A DNA stretch of 42,822 nucleotides, from the NCBI GenBank assembly GCA_015490465.1, contig WFXS01000031.1:1-42822 (forward strand), in the 5' to 3' direction. Shown piece after piece: positions 16,354 through 26,100 of the stretch. A model generated the notes under the pieces. It saw nothing but the letters and a program-made list of their open reading frames with translations, ran no database searches and was not told the DNA's origin. Numbering within the stretch: position 1 is the stretch's first letter; each line of letters starts with the position of its first letter. Both the position numbers and the translations under genes were made by a program. This stretch comes from Caldifarciminota bacterium (GTDB taxonomy: Bacteria; Hydrothermota; Hydrothermia; LBFQ01).

Positions 16354-17082
16354 ATGAGGAGGCTCCTGATCCTTTTTCCCGTACTTCTATCGGCCTGTGG
16401 GACCGACAAAAGGGAGGGTATAGCACTCTCAAACGTCCCCCTCTACTCTGTGGCCTTAGACCTGTGCGATGGGTGCCGTTATCACGTTATCGTCAGGGGA
16501 ACGGGGCATATGCACTCCTACGAGCCGTCGCCAAAGGATCAGGTCGTCGCCACCTCCTCATGCGCCTTCGTACGGATTAAGGAACTGGACGAGTGGGCGA
16601 GGGGATGGAAGGGTGCGGTTATAGCGACACCTGACCCCCACTTCTGGCTTTTCAGGGATGGGGTTGAGGCCGTGGCAGATAGTCTTGACGCCGTTCTCCG
16701 CAGGTGTGAGCCGAAACGTTACGATCCCGAAAACCTGGTCCGGTTCAAGGAAGTCGTGGATTCCCTTTTCTCCGTGAGGTTGGATAGGAAGGTATGCGCC
16801 TCGTCCGTTCTCGTTCAAAGGTTCCTGTCCGAATTTGGGGTAGAGGTGCCGTGCGTCCTTCGGAGCGACGAGTTTCGGGAGCCTTCGCCGGCGGAGGTAC
16901 AGGAGTTTATGAAAAAAGCCCGGGAAGTGGGAATAGTGGTCAAAGACACTTCGGACGCCTTGCCCGCTCTCTCTGAGGGAGTAAGCTTAATAACGCTCAA
17001 CCTTCATCCCGCGCATGGGGAAAAATATACGGAATTTCTTAAAAGAAACGTGGAAAGGCTGGTGCGCGGTTTGGACTACTAA
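16354..17082 (+). CDS. ZnuA/TroA-like metal-binding lipoprotein, short and atypical
   Basis: 242 aa. Type II signal MRRLLILFPVLLSAC with lipobox Cys15. Residues about 49-62, RGTGHMHSYEPSPKD, match the first metal-binding His block of ZnuA-type solute-binding proteins, and TPDPHFWLFRDGV matches the second (DPHxWL). The third His block, normally in a HxxFxYL segment, is replaced by ASSVLVQRFLSEFGVEV, and the late Glu/Asp site by KDTSD. The protein is about 50 residues shorter than usual. It probably binds Zn2+ or Mn2+ with an altered site, or is a metallochaperone. No ABC permease or ATPase gene is nearby. Confidence 0.72.
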   Translation: MRRLLILFPVLLSACGTDKREGIALSNVPLYSVALDLCDGCRYHVIVRGTGHMHSYEPSPKDQVVATSSCAFVRIKELDEWARGWKGAVIATPDPHFWLFRDGVEAVADSLDAVLRRCEPKRYDPENLVRFKEVVDSLFSVRLDRKVCASSVLVQRFLSEFGVEVPCVLRSDEFREPSPAEVQEFMKKAREVGIVVKDTSDALPALSEGVSLITLNLHPAHGEKYTEFLKRNVERLVRGLDY

Positions 17083-17110
17083 CCAGCATTCTGCATTAGT
17101 TTTACGATAG

Positions 17111-17137
17111 TAAAAAAGCGGGGGCGAAAGCCCCCGC
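17111..17137 (-). terminator. Rho-independent terminator of the vWA gene
   Basis: Perfect 8-bp stem GCGGGGGC/GCCCCCGC with a tetraloop at 17118-17137. On the minus strand it is followed by six T residues (17117-17112). It lies 7 nt after the vWA stop and could also block plus-strand read-through. Confidence 0.85.
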
Positions 17138-17143
17138 CGGTCC

Positions 17144-18427
17144 TTACCTCACGATCACCTTGAACTTTACCGTCCTCACCCCTTCGGCCACGCCGAGATA
17201 CACACCGGGTTTGAGCATACCTTTAAGGTCGTACTTTCCGCTCTTCAGTTCCAGCAACTTCTTTCCATCAACGGAATATACGCTGACCGTATAGTTAGCG
17301 GGTACGTTCATGACGTTCCCTGCTACGTAGAGCGAGTTCTCCTTGCGCTCAGCGACGGACGTGGGGTCGTCCCATCCGGTGGTGCAGCTGAACACCCAGA
17401 GGTTCACCAGCTGGGTGTCCACACGTATAGCGTCCCTGTAGTAGTCTATGTGGAAGGTGTACAGGCCGGGGGATGTGGATGAGGGTACGTTGAAGTTTAT
17501 GTTGAAGGAGAAGGTATCTTCCGGAGGAGTAAGGGTTATTCCGGTGTAGTAGGGAGGTGTAAAGGTTACCCACGGCCTGTAGGTGGGTTCCCTTACCATG
17601 GGCCACAGGGAGTCTATGACAAGAGAGGTGGCGCCCACGATAGAGTCTATCTGGCGGGCTATACCGCTTCCCCGTATAGTTGCTATGCCGTTGGCGAGGG
17701 TATCGCTCATCCAGTACCTCCACCACGACAGGTAAGTCGTATAGGAAGCACTTACCATTATGATAGGACGTATACCGGACATGCGGAGTTCCCTTAAGAG
17801 GGGGTACCAGAGTATATCGTCGGCCGTTCCCGCCGTTGCGTCCCGTCCGGGTGAGACACCGGTGTTGGCGTAGTACGGACGACTGGGGTCGTTCAGGTCG
17901 CAGGCGTGGGGAATGTTGTCCAGCCAGTGAATAACAAAGCGGGCACATCCCGTTCTCCACCCTATGGCCGTATCGTGGATCATCTCCCATAGAGCGCGGG
18001 CGTAGCTCTCTGGACCGTCAGATCCGTACCCTATGGAGAGAGAATAAATGGCTGAGCGTACGGATGCCGTGTCGTGGGTGAGGGGACGATCAAGCCTGTA
18101 AGGATAATCGCCAGACGAACCGTACGTTGCGGAGTATCCACAGTAGTTGTAAGCCCGAGGGTAGTCCATGTGCGATGCCACACCGAACCGCACGTCCGGT
18201 ATTGAGGACCTCAGGGAATCCATTATAGCATGTGCGTTGGCCTGAGCGTAGGACAGTTCCCCGGACATGGATCCTGTAAGGTCAAAGAGGAACATCACGT
18301 CCGCGCAGGCGTAAGCCGAAGGCACGCCGAGCAAGGCGCTATCCACAGCCGTTCCGGGACACGTATCCCCCACGTAAACCGTATCGTTTATCACAGGTTG
18401 CACTACCCATCCTATAATTCCCAGCAT
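17144..18427 (-). CDS. Secreted von Willebrand factor A domain protein with Por-type C-terminal tail
   Basis: 427 aa. A short hydrophobic N-terminus (MLGIIGWVV), then a vWA domain: VMFLFDLTGSMSGELSYAQA at about residue 44 holds the MIDAS DxTGSMS motif. VRFGVASHMDYP is the next strand, and RFVIHWLDNIPHACDLND carries the later MIDAS acidic residues, an integrin-beta-like arrangement. A beta domain (about 285-345) follows. The C-terminal segment VSVYSVDGKKLLELKSGKYD then LKPGVYLGV...VKFKVIVR is a T9SS-type sorting domain. Likely surface adhesion or protein binding, metal-dependent. TATAAT lies 10 nt before ATG; a strong terminator follows. Confidence 0.85.
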   Translation of the reverse strand: MLGIIGWVVQPVINDTVYVGDTCPGTAVDSALLGVPSAYACADVMFLFDLTGSMSGELSYAQANAHAIMDSLRSSIPDVRFGVASHMDYPRAYNYCGYSATYGSSGDYPYRLDRPLTHDTASVRSAIYSLSIGYGSDGPESYARALWEMIHDTAIGWRTGCARFVIHWLDNIPHACDLNDPSRPYYANTGVSPGRDATAGTADDILWYPLLRELRMSGIRPIIMVSASYTTYLSWWRYWMSDTLANGIATIRGSGIARQIDSIVGATSLVIDSLWPMVREPTYRPWVTFTPPYYTGITLTPPEDTFSFNINFNVPSSTSPGLYTFHIDYYRDAIRVDTQLVNLWVFSCTTGWDDPTSVAERKENSLYVAGNVMNVPANYTVSVYSVDGKKLLELKSGKYDLKGMLKPGVYLGVAEGVRTVKFKVIVR

Positions 18428-18437
18428 ACTGAAGATG

Positions 18438-18443
18438 ATTATA
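18438..18443 (-). promoter_or_regulatory. -10 box of the vWA gene
   Basis: TATAAT on the minus strand, 10 nt before ATG 18427. Confidence 0.55.
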
Positions 18444-18469
18444 CGGCTGTAAAACGGGAAGTTCCATTT

Positions 18470-18494
18470 CGGTTTGCAGCGTTAGATCAAACCG
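18470..18494 (-). terminator. Hairpin after the usp gene, possible terminator
   Basis: CGGTTTG (18470-18476) and CAAACCG (18488-18494) form a perfect 7-bp stem, 18 nt after the usp stop on the minus strand. No clear T-tract follows, so termination is doubtful. Confidence 0.3.
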
Positions 18495-18511
18495 TACGCT
18501 ACGCCTCTTTG

Positions 18512-18937
18512 TTACTTCTCCTCTATAGTCGCGACGAGGAAGGATATCCCCCTGTCCGGGTATATGTTGGTAAGTTTTGCGTGTAGTGGTTCTCCCCGCC
18601 CGAAGAAGGCCCTGCTGGTTGTGTACAGGAGGGGAAGGACGACCAGATCCGGATGTTCGGCGTCTATAGTCTTAACCAAGGCATCCTCGGGAGAACCGAA
18701 GAGGATACGACTCTCCACATCAATCCCGGATTCCTGTGCGTCTTCCATTAGGGACTTCAGCCCCTTCTCTATATCCTCTTCGTAGTCCAGAAAACCCGTA
18801 TCCAGCTCGTCTATAGGGTTTATTGAGGATATTATCAGCAGATCCGTGCCGGTAATCCCGGCCAGATATATGGCCAGCTTCACGGCCCTCCTACCGGTCG
18901 GAGAGCCGTCAAAGTAGGCGAGGATCTTCCGGAACAC
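18512..18937 (-). CDS. Universal stress protein (UspA family)
   Basis: A 141-aa single Usp domain: KILAYFDGSPTGRRAVKLAI at the N-terminus and HPDLVVLPL near residue 94. The ATP-binding glycine block G-x2-G-x9-G-[ST] of ATP-binding Usp proteins is not clearly present (the segment reads SRAFFGRGEPLHAKL), so this may be the non-nucleotide-binding class. The start is GTG, sharing one base with the icd stop codon (TAGTG), so it is co-transcribed with icd. The pairing suggests a link to metabolic state; its target is unknown. Confidence 0.85.
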   Translation of the reverse strand: MFRKILAYFDGSPTGRRAVKLAIYLAGITGTDLLIISSINPIDELDTGFLDYEEDIEKGLKSLMEDAQESGIDVESRILFGSPEDALVKTIDAEHPDLVVLPLLYTTSRAFFGRGEPLHAKLTNIYPDRGISFLVATIEEK

Positions 18938-20130
18938 TACAGGTTCTCTATGAGGGCTTCGGTGTACTCCGTCGTGGAGAGGGGTTCAACACCCATGTGG
19001 CGGGCGAGGTCGTAGGTTACCTTCTTCTCCCCTATGGTCTTTGCCACCGCCTTATCTATCAGTTCCGCGGCCTCCTTCCATCCTATATGCTCCAACATGA
19101 GCTTCGCAGCAAGGATCCCGGCAGTGGGGTTTATAACGTTCTTACCGGCGTACTTGGGGGCGGACCCATGAACCGGCTCAAATAGGGCATGGTGGTCCCC
19201 TATGTTGGCACCGGGCGCCATACCTAAGCCACCGACCAGAGCGGCGAGGGCGTCGGAGATGTAATCACCGTTGAGGTTGGTCGTTGCTATAACACCGTAT
19301 TCGCCGGGCCTCAGGAGGATCTGCTGGAACATGTTATCTGCTATCCTGTCGTTCACGAGGACCTTACCCTCTGTGCGCTCCCCCTCGCCCTCAAAGACGA
19401 CGTGGTCGGCGTATTCGTTCCGTATAAGCTCGTATCCCCAGTCCCTGAAGGCCCCTTCGGTGTACTTCATTATGTTGCCCTTGTGCATAAGGGTAAGGAC
19501 CGGGTAACCGTTCGCTATGGCGTACTCTATGGCCTTCCTGACCAGCCTCTGGCTCCGGAAACGGGATATGGGCTTTACGCCTATTCCAGCGTCCTCGGGG
19601 ATGCTGGCTCCCATCTCCCCGTTCAGGAAACGGCGGACCTTTTCACACTCCGGAGTCCCCATCTTCCACTCTATTCCGGCGTACACGTCCTCCGTGTTCT
19701 CACGGAACACCACCATGTTCACCTTCTCCGGATAACGGAGCGGACTGGGGACACCGGGGTAGTACTTTGCGGGTCGGACGTTGGCGTACAGGTCCAGCAT
19801 CTGACGGAGAGCGACGTTCAGGCTCCTGTACCCTCCACCCACGGGGGTGGTCAGGGGTCCCTTTATGGCCACGTGGTGTTCCCTTATGGCCTCAACCGTC
19901 TCTTCCGGAAGCGGGTTTCCCGCTTCTCTTATGGCCTTCTCACCGGCCAGAAGTTCCTTCCAGACTATACCCCTCTTCCCACCGTAGGCCTTTTGAACCG
20001 CGGCGTCCACGACCTTCCGTACGGAGGCCATAATCTCAGGCCCCGTTCCGTCCCCCTCTATGAAGGGGATTATGGGATGGTCCGGAACCAGAAGTTTCCC
20101 GTTCTCCACATGAATCTTTTCTCCGTTCAT
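18937..20130 (-). CDS. icd: NADP-type isocitrate dehydrogenase
   Basis: A 397-aa dimeric-type IDH that decarboxylates isocitrate to 2-oxoglutarate in the TCA cycle. Substrate residues are in the segment [32 protein letters not shown] and [17 protein letters not shown] are the metal-binding blocks. HGSAPKYAG near residue 340 resembles the E. coli HGTAPKYAG loop, whose Lys-Tyr read the 2'-phosphate of NADP. The length is slightly below E. coli (416). The start follows a TAAAAT box by 9 nt, with a CTGACA -35-like hexamer at 16-bp spacing. Confidence 0.93.
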   Translation of the reverse strand: MNGEKIHVENGKLLVPDHPIIPFIEGDGTGPEIMASVRKVVDAAVQKAYGGKRGIVWKELLAGEKAIREAGNPLPEETVEAIREHHVAIKGPLTTPVGGGYRSLNVALRQMLDLYANVRPAKYYPGVPSPLRYPEKVNMVVFRENTEDVYAGIEWKMGTPECEKVRRFLNGEMGASIPEDAGIGVKPISRFRSQRLVRKAIEYAIANGYPVLTLMHKGNIMKYTEGAFRDWGYELIRNEYADHVVFEGEGERTEGKVLVNDRIADNMFQQILLRPGEYGVIATTNLNGDYISDALAALVGGLGMAPGANIGDHHALFEPVHGSAPKYAGKNVINPTAGILAAKLMLEHIGWKEAAELIDKAVAKTIGEKKVTYDLARHMGVEPLSTTEYTEALIENL

Positions 20131-20139
20131 AAAGCCAGC

Positions 20140-20167
20140 ATTTTAAGGTCGGAAACTTCCCTGTCAG
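20140..20167 (-). promoter_or_regulatory. Promoter of icd-usp
   Basis: -10 TAAAAT at 20140-20145 and a -35-like CTGACA at 20162-20167 on the minus strand, spacer 16 bp. The -35 lies inside a small palindrome (CTTCC...GGAAG). Confidence 0.55.
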
Positions 20168-20206
20168 GAAGGGGAACGCATCCCGGGTTTGACTGAAAAT
20201 TGACGC

Positions 20207-20989
20207 CTAAAGCCACCCGTGGCGCACGATTCTTACGTCGGGGTAGTACTTAAAGAGAACCTTCACAAACCGATCGTATATCCCCGGAGTTTTTATGAGG
20301 CGTATCCATTCCGGGAACCTATCAAGACTCCTGAGTCCGGGATTTTTGAAAGGTGATAAAAGCTCCACATGTACCACAGGTATCCCGTTATCCTTTAACT
20401 CCGAAATGATCTTTCGGAACTCGTCAAGGGCATCGGGAAATACGGGAGCCACGAAGGCGCCTGTCCTCACCCCCATATCCCTCAACCTCTTCAGGACGTT
20501 AAGGCGCACCTTCACCGGTGGGGAAATCGGCTCAACTTCCCTGAAGTACTCCTCTCCCATGACCGAAACGCTGACGTTCACCACAACACCGAGAGACCGA
20601 AAGAGGTCGGCATCCCTTAGAACCAGCGGTGATCGGGTAAGGATCTCAAGTTTTATCGCGGGAGCCAGTTTCATGAGGATCTCCAGAATGCCCCTGGTCA
20701 GTTTCCTGCGGGCCTCTACCGGCTGGTACGGATCGGTTACGGAACCTATAAGTACGGTTTTTCCATAGAACTTCTGAGGTCTACGAAGCTGCCGGACCAG
20801 AGCCGACAGCATCCCCTCTTTGGGGGATACGAACGTTCCCCACTCCCCCTTCCCTCTCTCAACGAACCTGCCCATGAAACTGGCATAACAGAATTTACAC
20901 CCAAAATGACAGCCAACGTAAGGGTTTATGACGTAGTCCACACCGGGAATCCGTGAGGGGACCAGAGCATTCTTCACAGCGCCGGGCAT
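20207..20989 (-). CDS. Radical SAM protein, SplB-like family
   Basis: 260 aa. The 4Fe-4S/SAM motif CHFGCKFCYA is near residues 27-36, preceded by INPYVGC. LIGSVTDPYQPVEARRKLTR is typical of the SPL-like (Rv2578c-type) radical SAM group. True spore photoproduct lyases are longer and act on spore DNA lesions; this shorter form has no known substrate. It starts 1 nt after the gpsA stop, so it is the last gene of the rpmA unit. Confidence 0.85.
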   Translation of the reverse strand: MPGAVKNALVPSRIPGVDYVINPYVGCHFGCKFCYASFMGRFVERGKGEWGTFVSPKEGMLSALVRQLRRPQKFYGKTVLIGSVTDPYQPVEARRKLTRGILEILMKLAPAIKLEILTRSPLVLRDADLFRSLGVVVNVSVSVMGEEYFREVEPISPPVKVRLNVLKRLRDMGVRTGAFVAPVFPDALDEFRKIISELKDNGIPVVHVELLSPFKNPGLRSLDRFPEWIRLIKTPGIYDRFVKVLFKYYPDVRIVRHGWL

Positions 20990-20990
20990 A

Positions 20991-21998
20991 TCACGTGTAG
21001 AACTCCCGCTTCAGTGGTCGGCTCATGAGCCTCTCAAGGGCATCAGGGGGTGAGACCTTTCCCTCTATTATGTCGCACACTACCTCGGTTATGGGTACGT
21101 CTATCCCCTTCGCTCTGGCCTCCTCCCTCACTATAAAGGCCGTGCGTACTCCCTCCGCCACCATGCTCATACCCCCAAGCACCTCGTCTATGCTTTTACC
21201 CTTTCCCAGCTGCTCTCCGACGTACCGATTACGGGAGTTAGGGGAAAAACTCGTCGTTATCATGTCTCCCATACCGGCGAGGCCGAAGAAGGTTTCCCTT
21301 CTCGCTCCGAGGGAAGTGCCGAACCTTATCATCTCGTAAAGTCCCCTCGTCAGGAGCGCCCCCTTGGAGTTGGTCCCAAAGCCGAGGCCGTCGCTTATAC
21401 CTGCGGCTATGGCGATTATATTCTTCAAGGCTCCCCCAAGCTCAACGCCGAGGACGTCGTCCTGCCTGTACACCCGGAAGGTTCTCCCTGAGAAGGCGTG
21501 CTGAACCTCCTGAGCGAAGTCGTCGTCCCTGCTGGCCACCACGACGGACGTGGGTACCCCCTTCACCACCTCAAGGGCTATGGAGGGACCGCTGAGTACG
21601 GCGTACGTAACCTCCGGCATCACCTCCGCAACGGCCTGTGAGACCGTCTTTATCCGATCTCCCACAAAGCCCTTTACGGCACTCACCACTCTTTTCGGCT
21701 CCACTTCCTCCATCACACGGGGAAGGACCTCGGAAACGGCAGCCGACTTGACTACCAGAACGTGGAAGTCCTTGCCCCTCAGATCCTCAAGGGTAGCCGT
21801 GTACCCTATCTTCGGATTCAGGGTGACCCCCGGAAGGCGGGTGTCGTCCCGGTGTTCTCTCCTGAGCCTGTCTATCCTCCCCGGATTCCTGTCCCAGACG
21901 AGGACCTCGTGGCCGTTCTCGGCGAGGAGGTGGGCCAGAGCCAGACCCCAGGCCCCGCCCCCTATTACGCCTACTGTCCTCTTCGGAAGTCCTGCCAT
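20991..21998 (-). CDS. gpsA: Glycerol-3-phosphate dehydrogenase [NAD(P)+]
   Basis: 335 aa. Rossmann loop [20 protein letters not shown], then VKGFVGDRIKTVS, VLSGPSIALEVVKGVPT, and the catalytic lysine region ELGGALKNIIAIAAGISDGL, then LLTRGLYEMIRFG and FFGLAGMGDMITTSFSPNSR. It makes sn-glycerol-3-phosphate from DHAP, the bacterial-type backbone for phospholipids. It overlaps the upstream lipoprotein by 28 nt; no later ATG fits the N-terminus. Confidence 0.96.
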   Translation of the reverse strand: MAGLPKRTVGVIGGGAWGLALAHLLAENGHEVLVWDRNPGRIDRLRREHRDDTRLPGVTLNPKIGYTATLEDLRGKDFHVLVVKSAAVSEVLPRVMEEVEPKRVVSAVKGFVGDRIKTVSQAVAEVMPEVTYAVLSGPSIALEVVKGVPTSVVVASRDDDFAQEVQHAFSGRTFRVYRQDDVLGVELGGALKNIIAIAAGISDGLGFGTNSKGALLTRGLYEMIRFGTSLGARRETFFGLAGMGDMITTSFSPNSRNRYVGEQLGKGKSIDEVLGGMSMVAEGVRTAFIVREEARAKGIDVPITEVVCDIIEGKVSPPDALERLMSRPLKREFYT

Positions 21999-22492
21999 GT
22001 CCGTATGTACCAGTATTCCCCCTTCTTAACGAAGGTAAATACCGCCCTGCCCACGGCTTCTCCCCCTCCCTCGTAGGGTGGCTCTATACGGAGGTAGTAG
22101 TCCCACACCCACGTGGCCCGGTTGCTATCCTCCATTATGGGAGCGCCGTTGGTAAGGTTGAGAATGATCTCGTCGGCGTAATCAAATATCTGCTGGGCGG
22201 AGAGTATCTCCTCGTTGTACCCCCATGAGAGGCTGTCTATACCCCATCTGTCCCGGAGGATGTCGCGGATGTCGCTCTGCGAGGGGTCAAAGTAGAATAC
22301 GAAGCTGTCCGGATCAAGGCAGTTCCTGTACCCTTCCAGATCTCTGGAAGTATAGGCTACCTCCAGATTCTTAACTACGTACTCCGGCTTTACAGGGGGG
22401 TAGTACCTCCCCCTGTCGTCGTAAGTCTTCGGTAAAAAGACGTTCTTACAGCCGAAAAGGGCGAGGGCCAGGATTACTCCGGTATAACGGAT
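21971..22492 (-). CDS. Small lipoprotein with probable non-AUG (ATC) start
   Basis: The frame encodes [16 protein letters not shown], a lipoprotein signal with its Cys about residue 15, followed by about 160 residues ([20 protein letters not shown] and a C-terminal [14 protein letters not shown]) resembling NTF2/SnoaL-like cone folds. No ATG, GTG or TTG precedes the signal closely: the only ATG (22582) would put it 30 residues inside the protein. The ATC at 22492 has AGGGAGG ending 8 nt upstream and overlaps the end of rpmA. So initiation at ATC, or an error in the sequence, is inferred. Confidence 0.65.
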   Translation of the reverse strand: MRYTGVILALALFGCKNVFLPKTYDDRGRYYPPVKPEYVVKNLEVAYTSRDLEGYRNCLDPDSFVFYFDPSQSDIRDILRDRWGIDSLSWGYNEEILSAQQIFDYADEIILNLTNGAPIMEDSNRATWVWDYYLRIEPPYEGGGEAVGRAVFTFVKKGEYWYIRTWQDFRRGQ

Positions 22493-22725
22493 ACGTACTT
22501 CCTCCCTTTCCTCTCGTGGAACTTTACCACTCCGTCCACCGTAGCGTAGATGGTGAAGTCGGATCCCATCGCCACTCCCCATCCGGGATGGATACGGGTT
22601 CCCCTCTGGCGGACTATTATCTGACCCTTCTGAACGAACTGGCCCCCGTACCTCTTTACGCCGAGATATTTGGGGTTGCTATCCCTTCCGTTCTTCGTGC
22701 TTCCACCGGCCTTCTTGCTTGCCAT
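22474..22725 (-). CDS. rpmA: 50S ribosomal protein L27
   Basis: 83 aa: [20 protein letters not shown] then [20 protein letters not shown] and [20 protein letters not shown] are diagnostic. The N-terminal tail reaches the peptidyl-transferase centre. It begins at its mature residue, with no Firmicutes-type cleavable extension. ATG 22725 is chosen over an earlier one because a TAAAAT box ends 8 nt upstream. The usual partner rplU (L21) is absent; the unit continues into a lipoprotein, gpsA and a radical SAM gene. Confidence 0.96.
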   Translation of the reverse strand: MASKKAGGSTKNGRDSNPKYLGVKRYGGQFVQKGQIIVRQRGTRIHPGWGVAMGSDFTIYATVDGVVKFHERKGRKYVSVIPE

Positions 22726-22733
22726 AGTCGTAT

Positions 22734-22739
22734 ATTTTA
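22734..22739 (-). promoter_or_regulatory. -10 box of the rpmA unit
   Basis: TAAAAT on the minus strand, 8 nt before ATG 22725. Confidence 0.6.
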
Positions 22740-23107
22740 CGGTGGATAAACGGGGGATGTCCACGAAAAGGGGTGGGGAATATAAAGGATCGTTCGGAGG
22801 GAAGGGTAGGTGTGTGGTTTAAAGAAATTAGAGTGGTTAACGAGTCTCCGTAATCTACCCCGTATTCGTGATGCCGTCCCTCATAAAAAGGCGTTTTCAC
22901 CGTGCCGTTAAGGTGATATGCGTACAGGGTTGGGCTATAGCACAGAAGTTCGTAATCAGATCAGCATATAGGTGCAATACCTGTAATCTCATCGTATACC
23001 GCATACACGATACGCGATAAAGCCGGATAATTCACCCCTTGGGAGATAAAGGGTATAATAGACGTAAGTCCAAAAATTATCCCACTATTGGGGGTGGGAA
23101 GCGCCCT
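22740..23107. other. Divergent intergenic region rpmA/dnaE
   Basis: About 370 bp without a supportable gene. It holds a second TATAAT at 23054-23059 (+), which could start a dnaE transcript with a leader of about 55 nt. The leader segment CCCACTATTGGGGGTGGG near 23081-23098 may form a short hairpin. Imperfect dyad symmetry ATCGTATACCGCATACACGAT is near 22991-23011. No known riboswitch recognised. Confidence 0.45.
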
Positions 23108-23113
23108 TAGAAT
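23108..23113 (+). promoter_or_regulatory. -10 box of dnaE
   Basis: TAGAAT, 6 nt before GTG 23120: a leaderless replication gene. Confidence 0.6.
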
Positions 23114-23119
23114 TCGTCC

Positions 23120-26100
23120 GTGGCCGACTTCGTACACCTCCACGTGCATAGCGAGTACAGTCTATTGGACGGCGCCGCCCGGATAAAAGACCTCGTGAGG
23201 AAGGCGAAAGAACTGGGCTTCCCCGCCCTTGCTCTCACGGATCACGGCAACCTGTACGGCTCAATAGAGTTCTACAAGGCGGCAAAGGAGGAGGGCATAA
23301 AACCCATCCTTGGCATGGAGGCCTACATCGTTGAGGATCACTCCAAAAAGGGGAAGGAGCATAAGGAGTACAACCACCTGACCCTCCTCGCCGCAGATAA
23401 CGAGGGATGGAGGAACCTCATGAGGCTGTCCTCCCTCGGATTCCTTGAGGGATTCTACGGCAAACCCCGTATAGACTGGGAGCAACTTGAGAAACACTCC
23501 AGCGGGTTGATCGTCCTTTCGGGATGTCCCAAGGGTACGATAGCCGAGAACATCGTAAAGGGCCGATACGACGAGGCGAAGAGGTGGGTGGAGTGGTTTA
23601 AGGACGTCTTCGGTGAGAGGTTCTTCCTTGAGGTGCAGGACGTGGGAATACCGGAGAACGAGGCCATAAACAAGACCCTGCTTGAGTTTTCAAAGTACTT
23701 TAAGATACCCCTGGTAGCGACGAACGACGTCCACTACGTAAACCCCGGCGACCACGAGCTTCAGGAGATCCTGATGGCCATCGCCCAGAACAAGAAGATA
23801 AACGACAGGAGTCGCTTCATGCTCAGCACGAAACAGCTCTACATGCGGAGCGAGGAGGAGATGCTCCGCCTCTTCTCGTGGATGCCGGAGGCCGTAAGGA
23901 ACACCATGATAGTGGCCGAGATGGTGAACGTTGATATAGAGCTGGACGCCACAAAACTCAAACTCCCCCACTTCCTCCTGCCCGAAGGGTACTCCTCGGA
24001 CGTTGAGTACCTGAAGGATCTGGCAAGGAAGGGACTTGAGGAGAGGATAAGTGATCTACCCGAAAGCGAAAGGCAGAAGTACAGGGAGAGGTTGGAGTAC
24101 GAGCTTTCCGTAATAGAGGGAACGGGATTCGCGGGGTACTTCCTGATAATATGGGATCTCGTCAACGCGTCCCGTAAGATGGGCGTAAAGGTAGGTCCGG
24201 GCAGGGGATCGGCTGCCGGTTCCCTTGTTCTCTACTCCCTCGGTATCACTCAGATAGACCCTCTGAAGTACGATCTCCTCTTTGAGCGTTTCCTGAACCC
24301 GGAGCGTATATCTCCCCCCGACGTGGACATTGACTTTCAGGATAACCGCAGGGAGGACGTTATAAACTACCTGAGAGATAGGTACGGAGACGACAGGGTC
24401 GCCCAGATCATAACTTTCTCCAAACTCAAGGCCAGAGCCGCTTTTAAGGACGTCGCCCGGTACTACGACACCCCCTTTGAGCAGGCCAACCAGATCTCCC
24501 AGCTCATACCTAACGTCCCGACCGACCCCATAACTCTGGCCGAGGCCTACGAGAGCGTTGAGGACTTCCGAAAGGCGGTTGAAAAGGAACCGTGGAAGAC
24601 GGTGGTTGAGAAGGCCATAAAACTTGAGGGCTTTACCCGTGGAACCAGCGTACACGCGGCGGGGGTGGTCGTATCTCCCGACGAGCTCACGAACCACGTT
24701 CCCCTGGCCAAAAGCAAGGACGGACAGGTAATAACCCAGTACGACATGGGAACGCTGGAACTCCTCGGTATGCTCAAAATAGACGTCCTCGGTCTGCGTA
24801 CCCTCTCCATGCTTGACCACGCCGAGAGGCTCGTCCGCCAGCACTACGACCCCCACTTCACTCTGGAGTCCATCCCGATTGACGACCCCGGAACCTTCCG
24901 ACTCCTTCAGGAGGGTAAGACCATGGGAGTCTTCCAGCTGGAAGGGACCAACATGCGCAAGATACTGATAAGACTCAGACCCACAGCCCTTGAAGACATA
25001 ATCGCCCTGAACGCCCTGTACCGTCCTGGTCCCATACAGAGCGGGATGGTGGACGAGTACATAGAGCGAAAACACGGCAAACCCTTTGAGTACGAGTTCC
25101 CGGAATTAGAACCCATCCTCAAGAACACTTACGGACTATTCGTCTATCAGGAGCAGATAATGCTCATGTCCCGCGTGCTGGCCGGCTTTACCCCCGGAGA
25201 GGCAGATACCCTGCGTAAGGCCATAGGAAAGAAGAAGAAGGCCCTGATGGAGAAGATGAAGGACAAGTTCATAAAGGGAGCCGTAGAGAGAGGGTACGAC
25301 GAGAAGAAGATCGTAAAGCTCTGGGAGGATATAGAGAAGTTCGCCTCCTACTCCTTCAACAAATCTCACTCCGCAGCCTACGGCCTCATGGCCTACTGGA
25401 CGGCCTACCTGAAGGCCCATTATCCTCTGGCATTTTATACGGCCGCCCTCTCGTCCTTCAAAGGGTCCCAGCAGCAGAGGTTCTTCAAGAACGCTCCCCT
25501 CTTCATAGCAGAGATGCGTGAGATGGGCATAAGGGTGGTGCCGCCCGACGTGAACCGCAGCGACGTTGACTTCACTCTGGACAAAGAGGAAAACGCCGTC
25601 GTGTGGGGTCTCGGGTTCCTTAAGGACGTGGGCCTTGAAATGGCCGAAAGGATAGTCAGGGAAAGGGAAAGGGGAGGGGAGTACAGGAGCGTATCCGACT
25701 TCGCCCGCCGCACGAAGGCTAACAAGAAGGTCCTTGAGGCCCTGACCAGAGCGGGAGCGCTTGATTCCATATCGGGGATGACCAGATCCCAGCTCCTGCA
25801 GGATATCCGCTCCGGAAGGGTGAGCAAGAGGGCTACGGGTAGCCTTTTCGGAAGCATAATGGACAGCAAGGTGGAGGAAGCGAGGGAGGATCTGAATACT
25901 CTCCTGAACATGGAGAGGCAATCTCTGGGCCTTTACATCTCCGGAAAGCCCTACGACGCCTACAGGGACGTCGCGAAAGCCTACGGTTTCCCGAAAATAG
26001 AGGAACTGGAGAACTACGTTAACCGGGAGGTCGTATTCGTGGCATCCCTCCTCTATTACGACAAGCGCAAGTTCAGGAGCGGAACTAAACTATCGCTCCT

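Noticed and set aside
19402-20196. A 264-codon plus-strand frame opposite icd
   Set aside because: It lies wholly opposite a well-supported enzyme gene and reads as low-complexity Val/Gly/His/Leu-rich shadow protein.
20207-20989. True spore photoproduct lyase
   Set aside because: It is shorter than SplB, and no sporulation genes are present; it belongs to the broader SPL-like radical SAM group.
24056-25075. A 339-codon minus-strand frame inside dnaE
   Set aside because: Shadow of dnaE; the codon positions fit the plus-strand gene, and no start signal is present.
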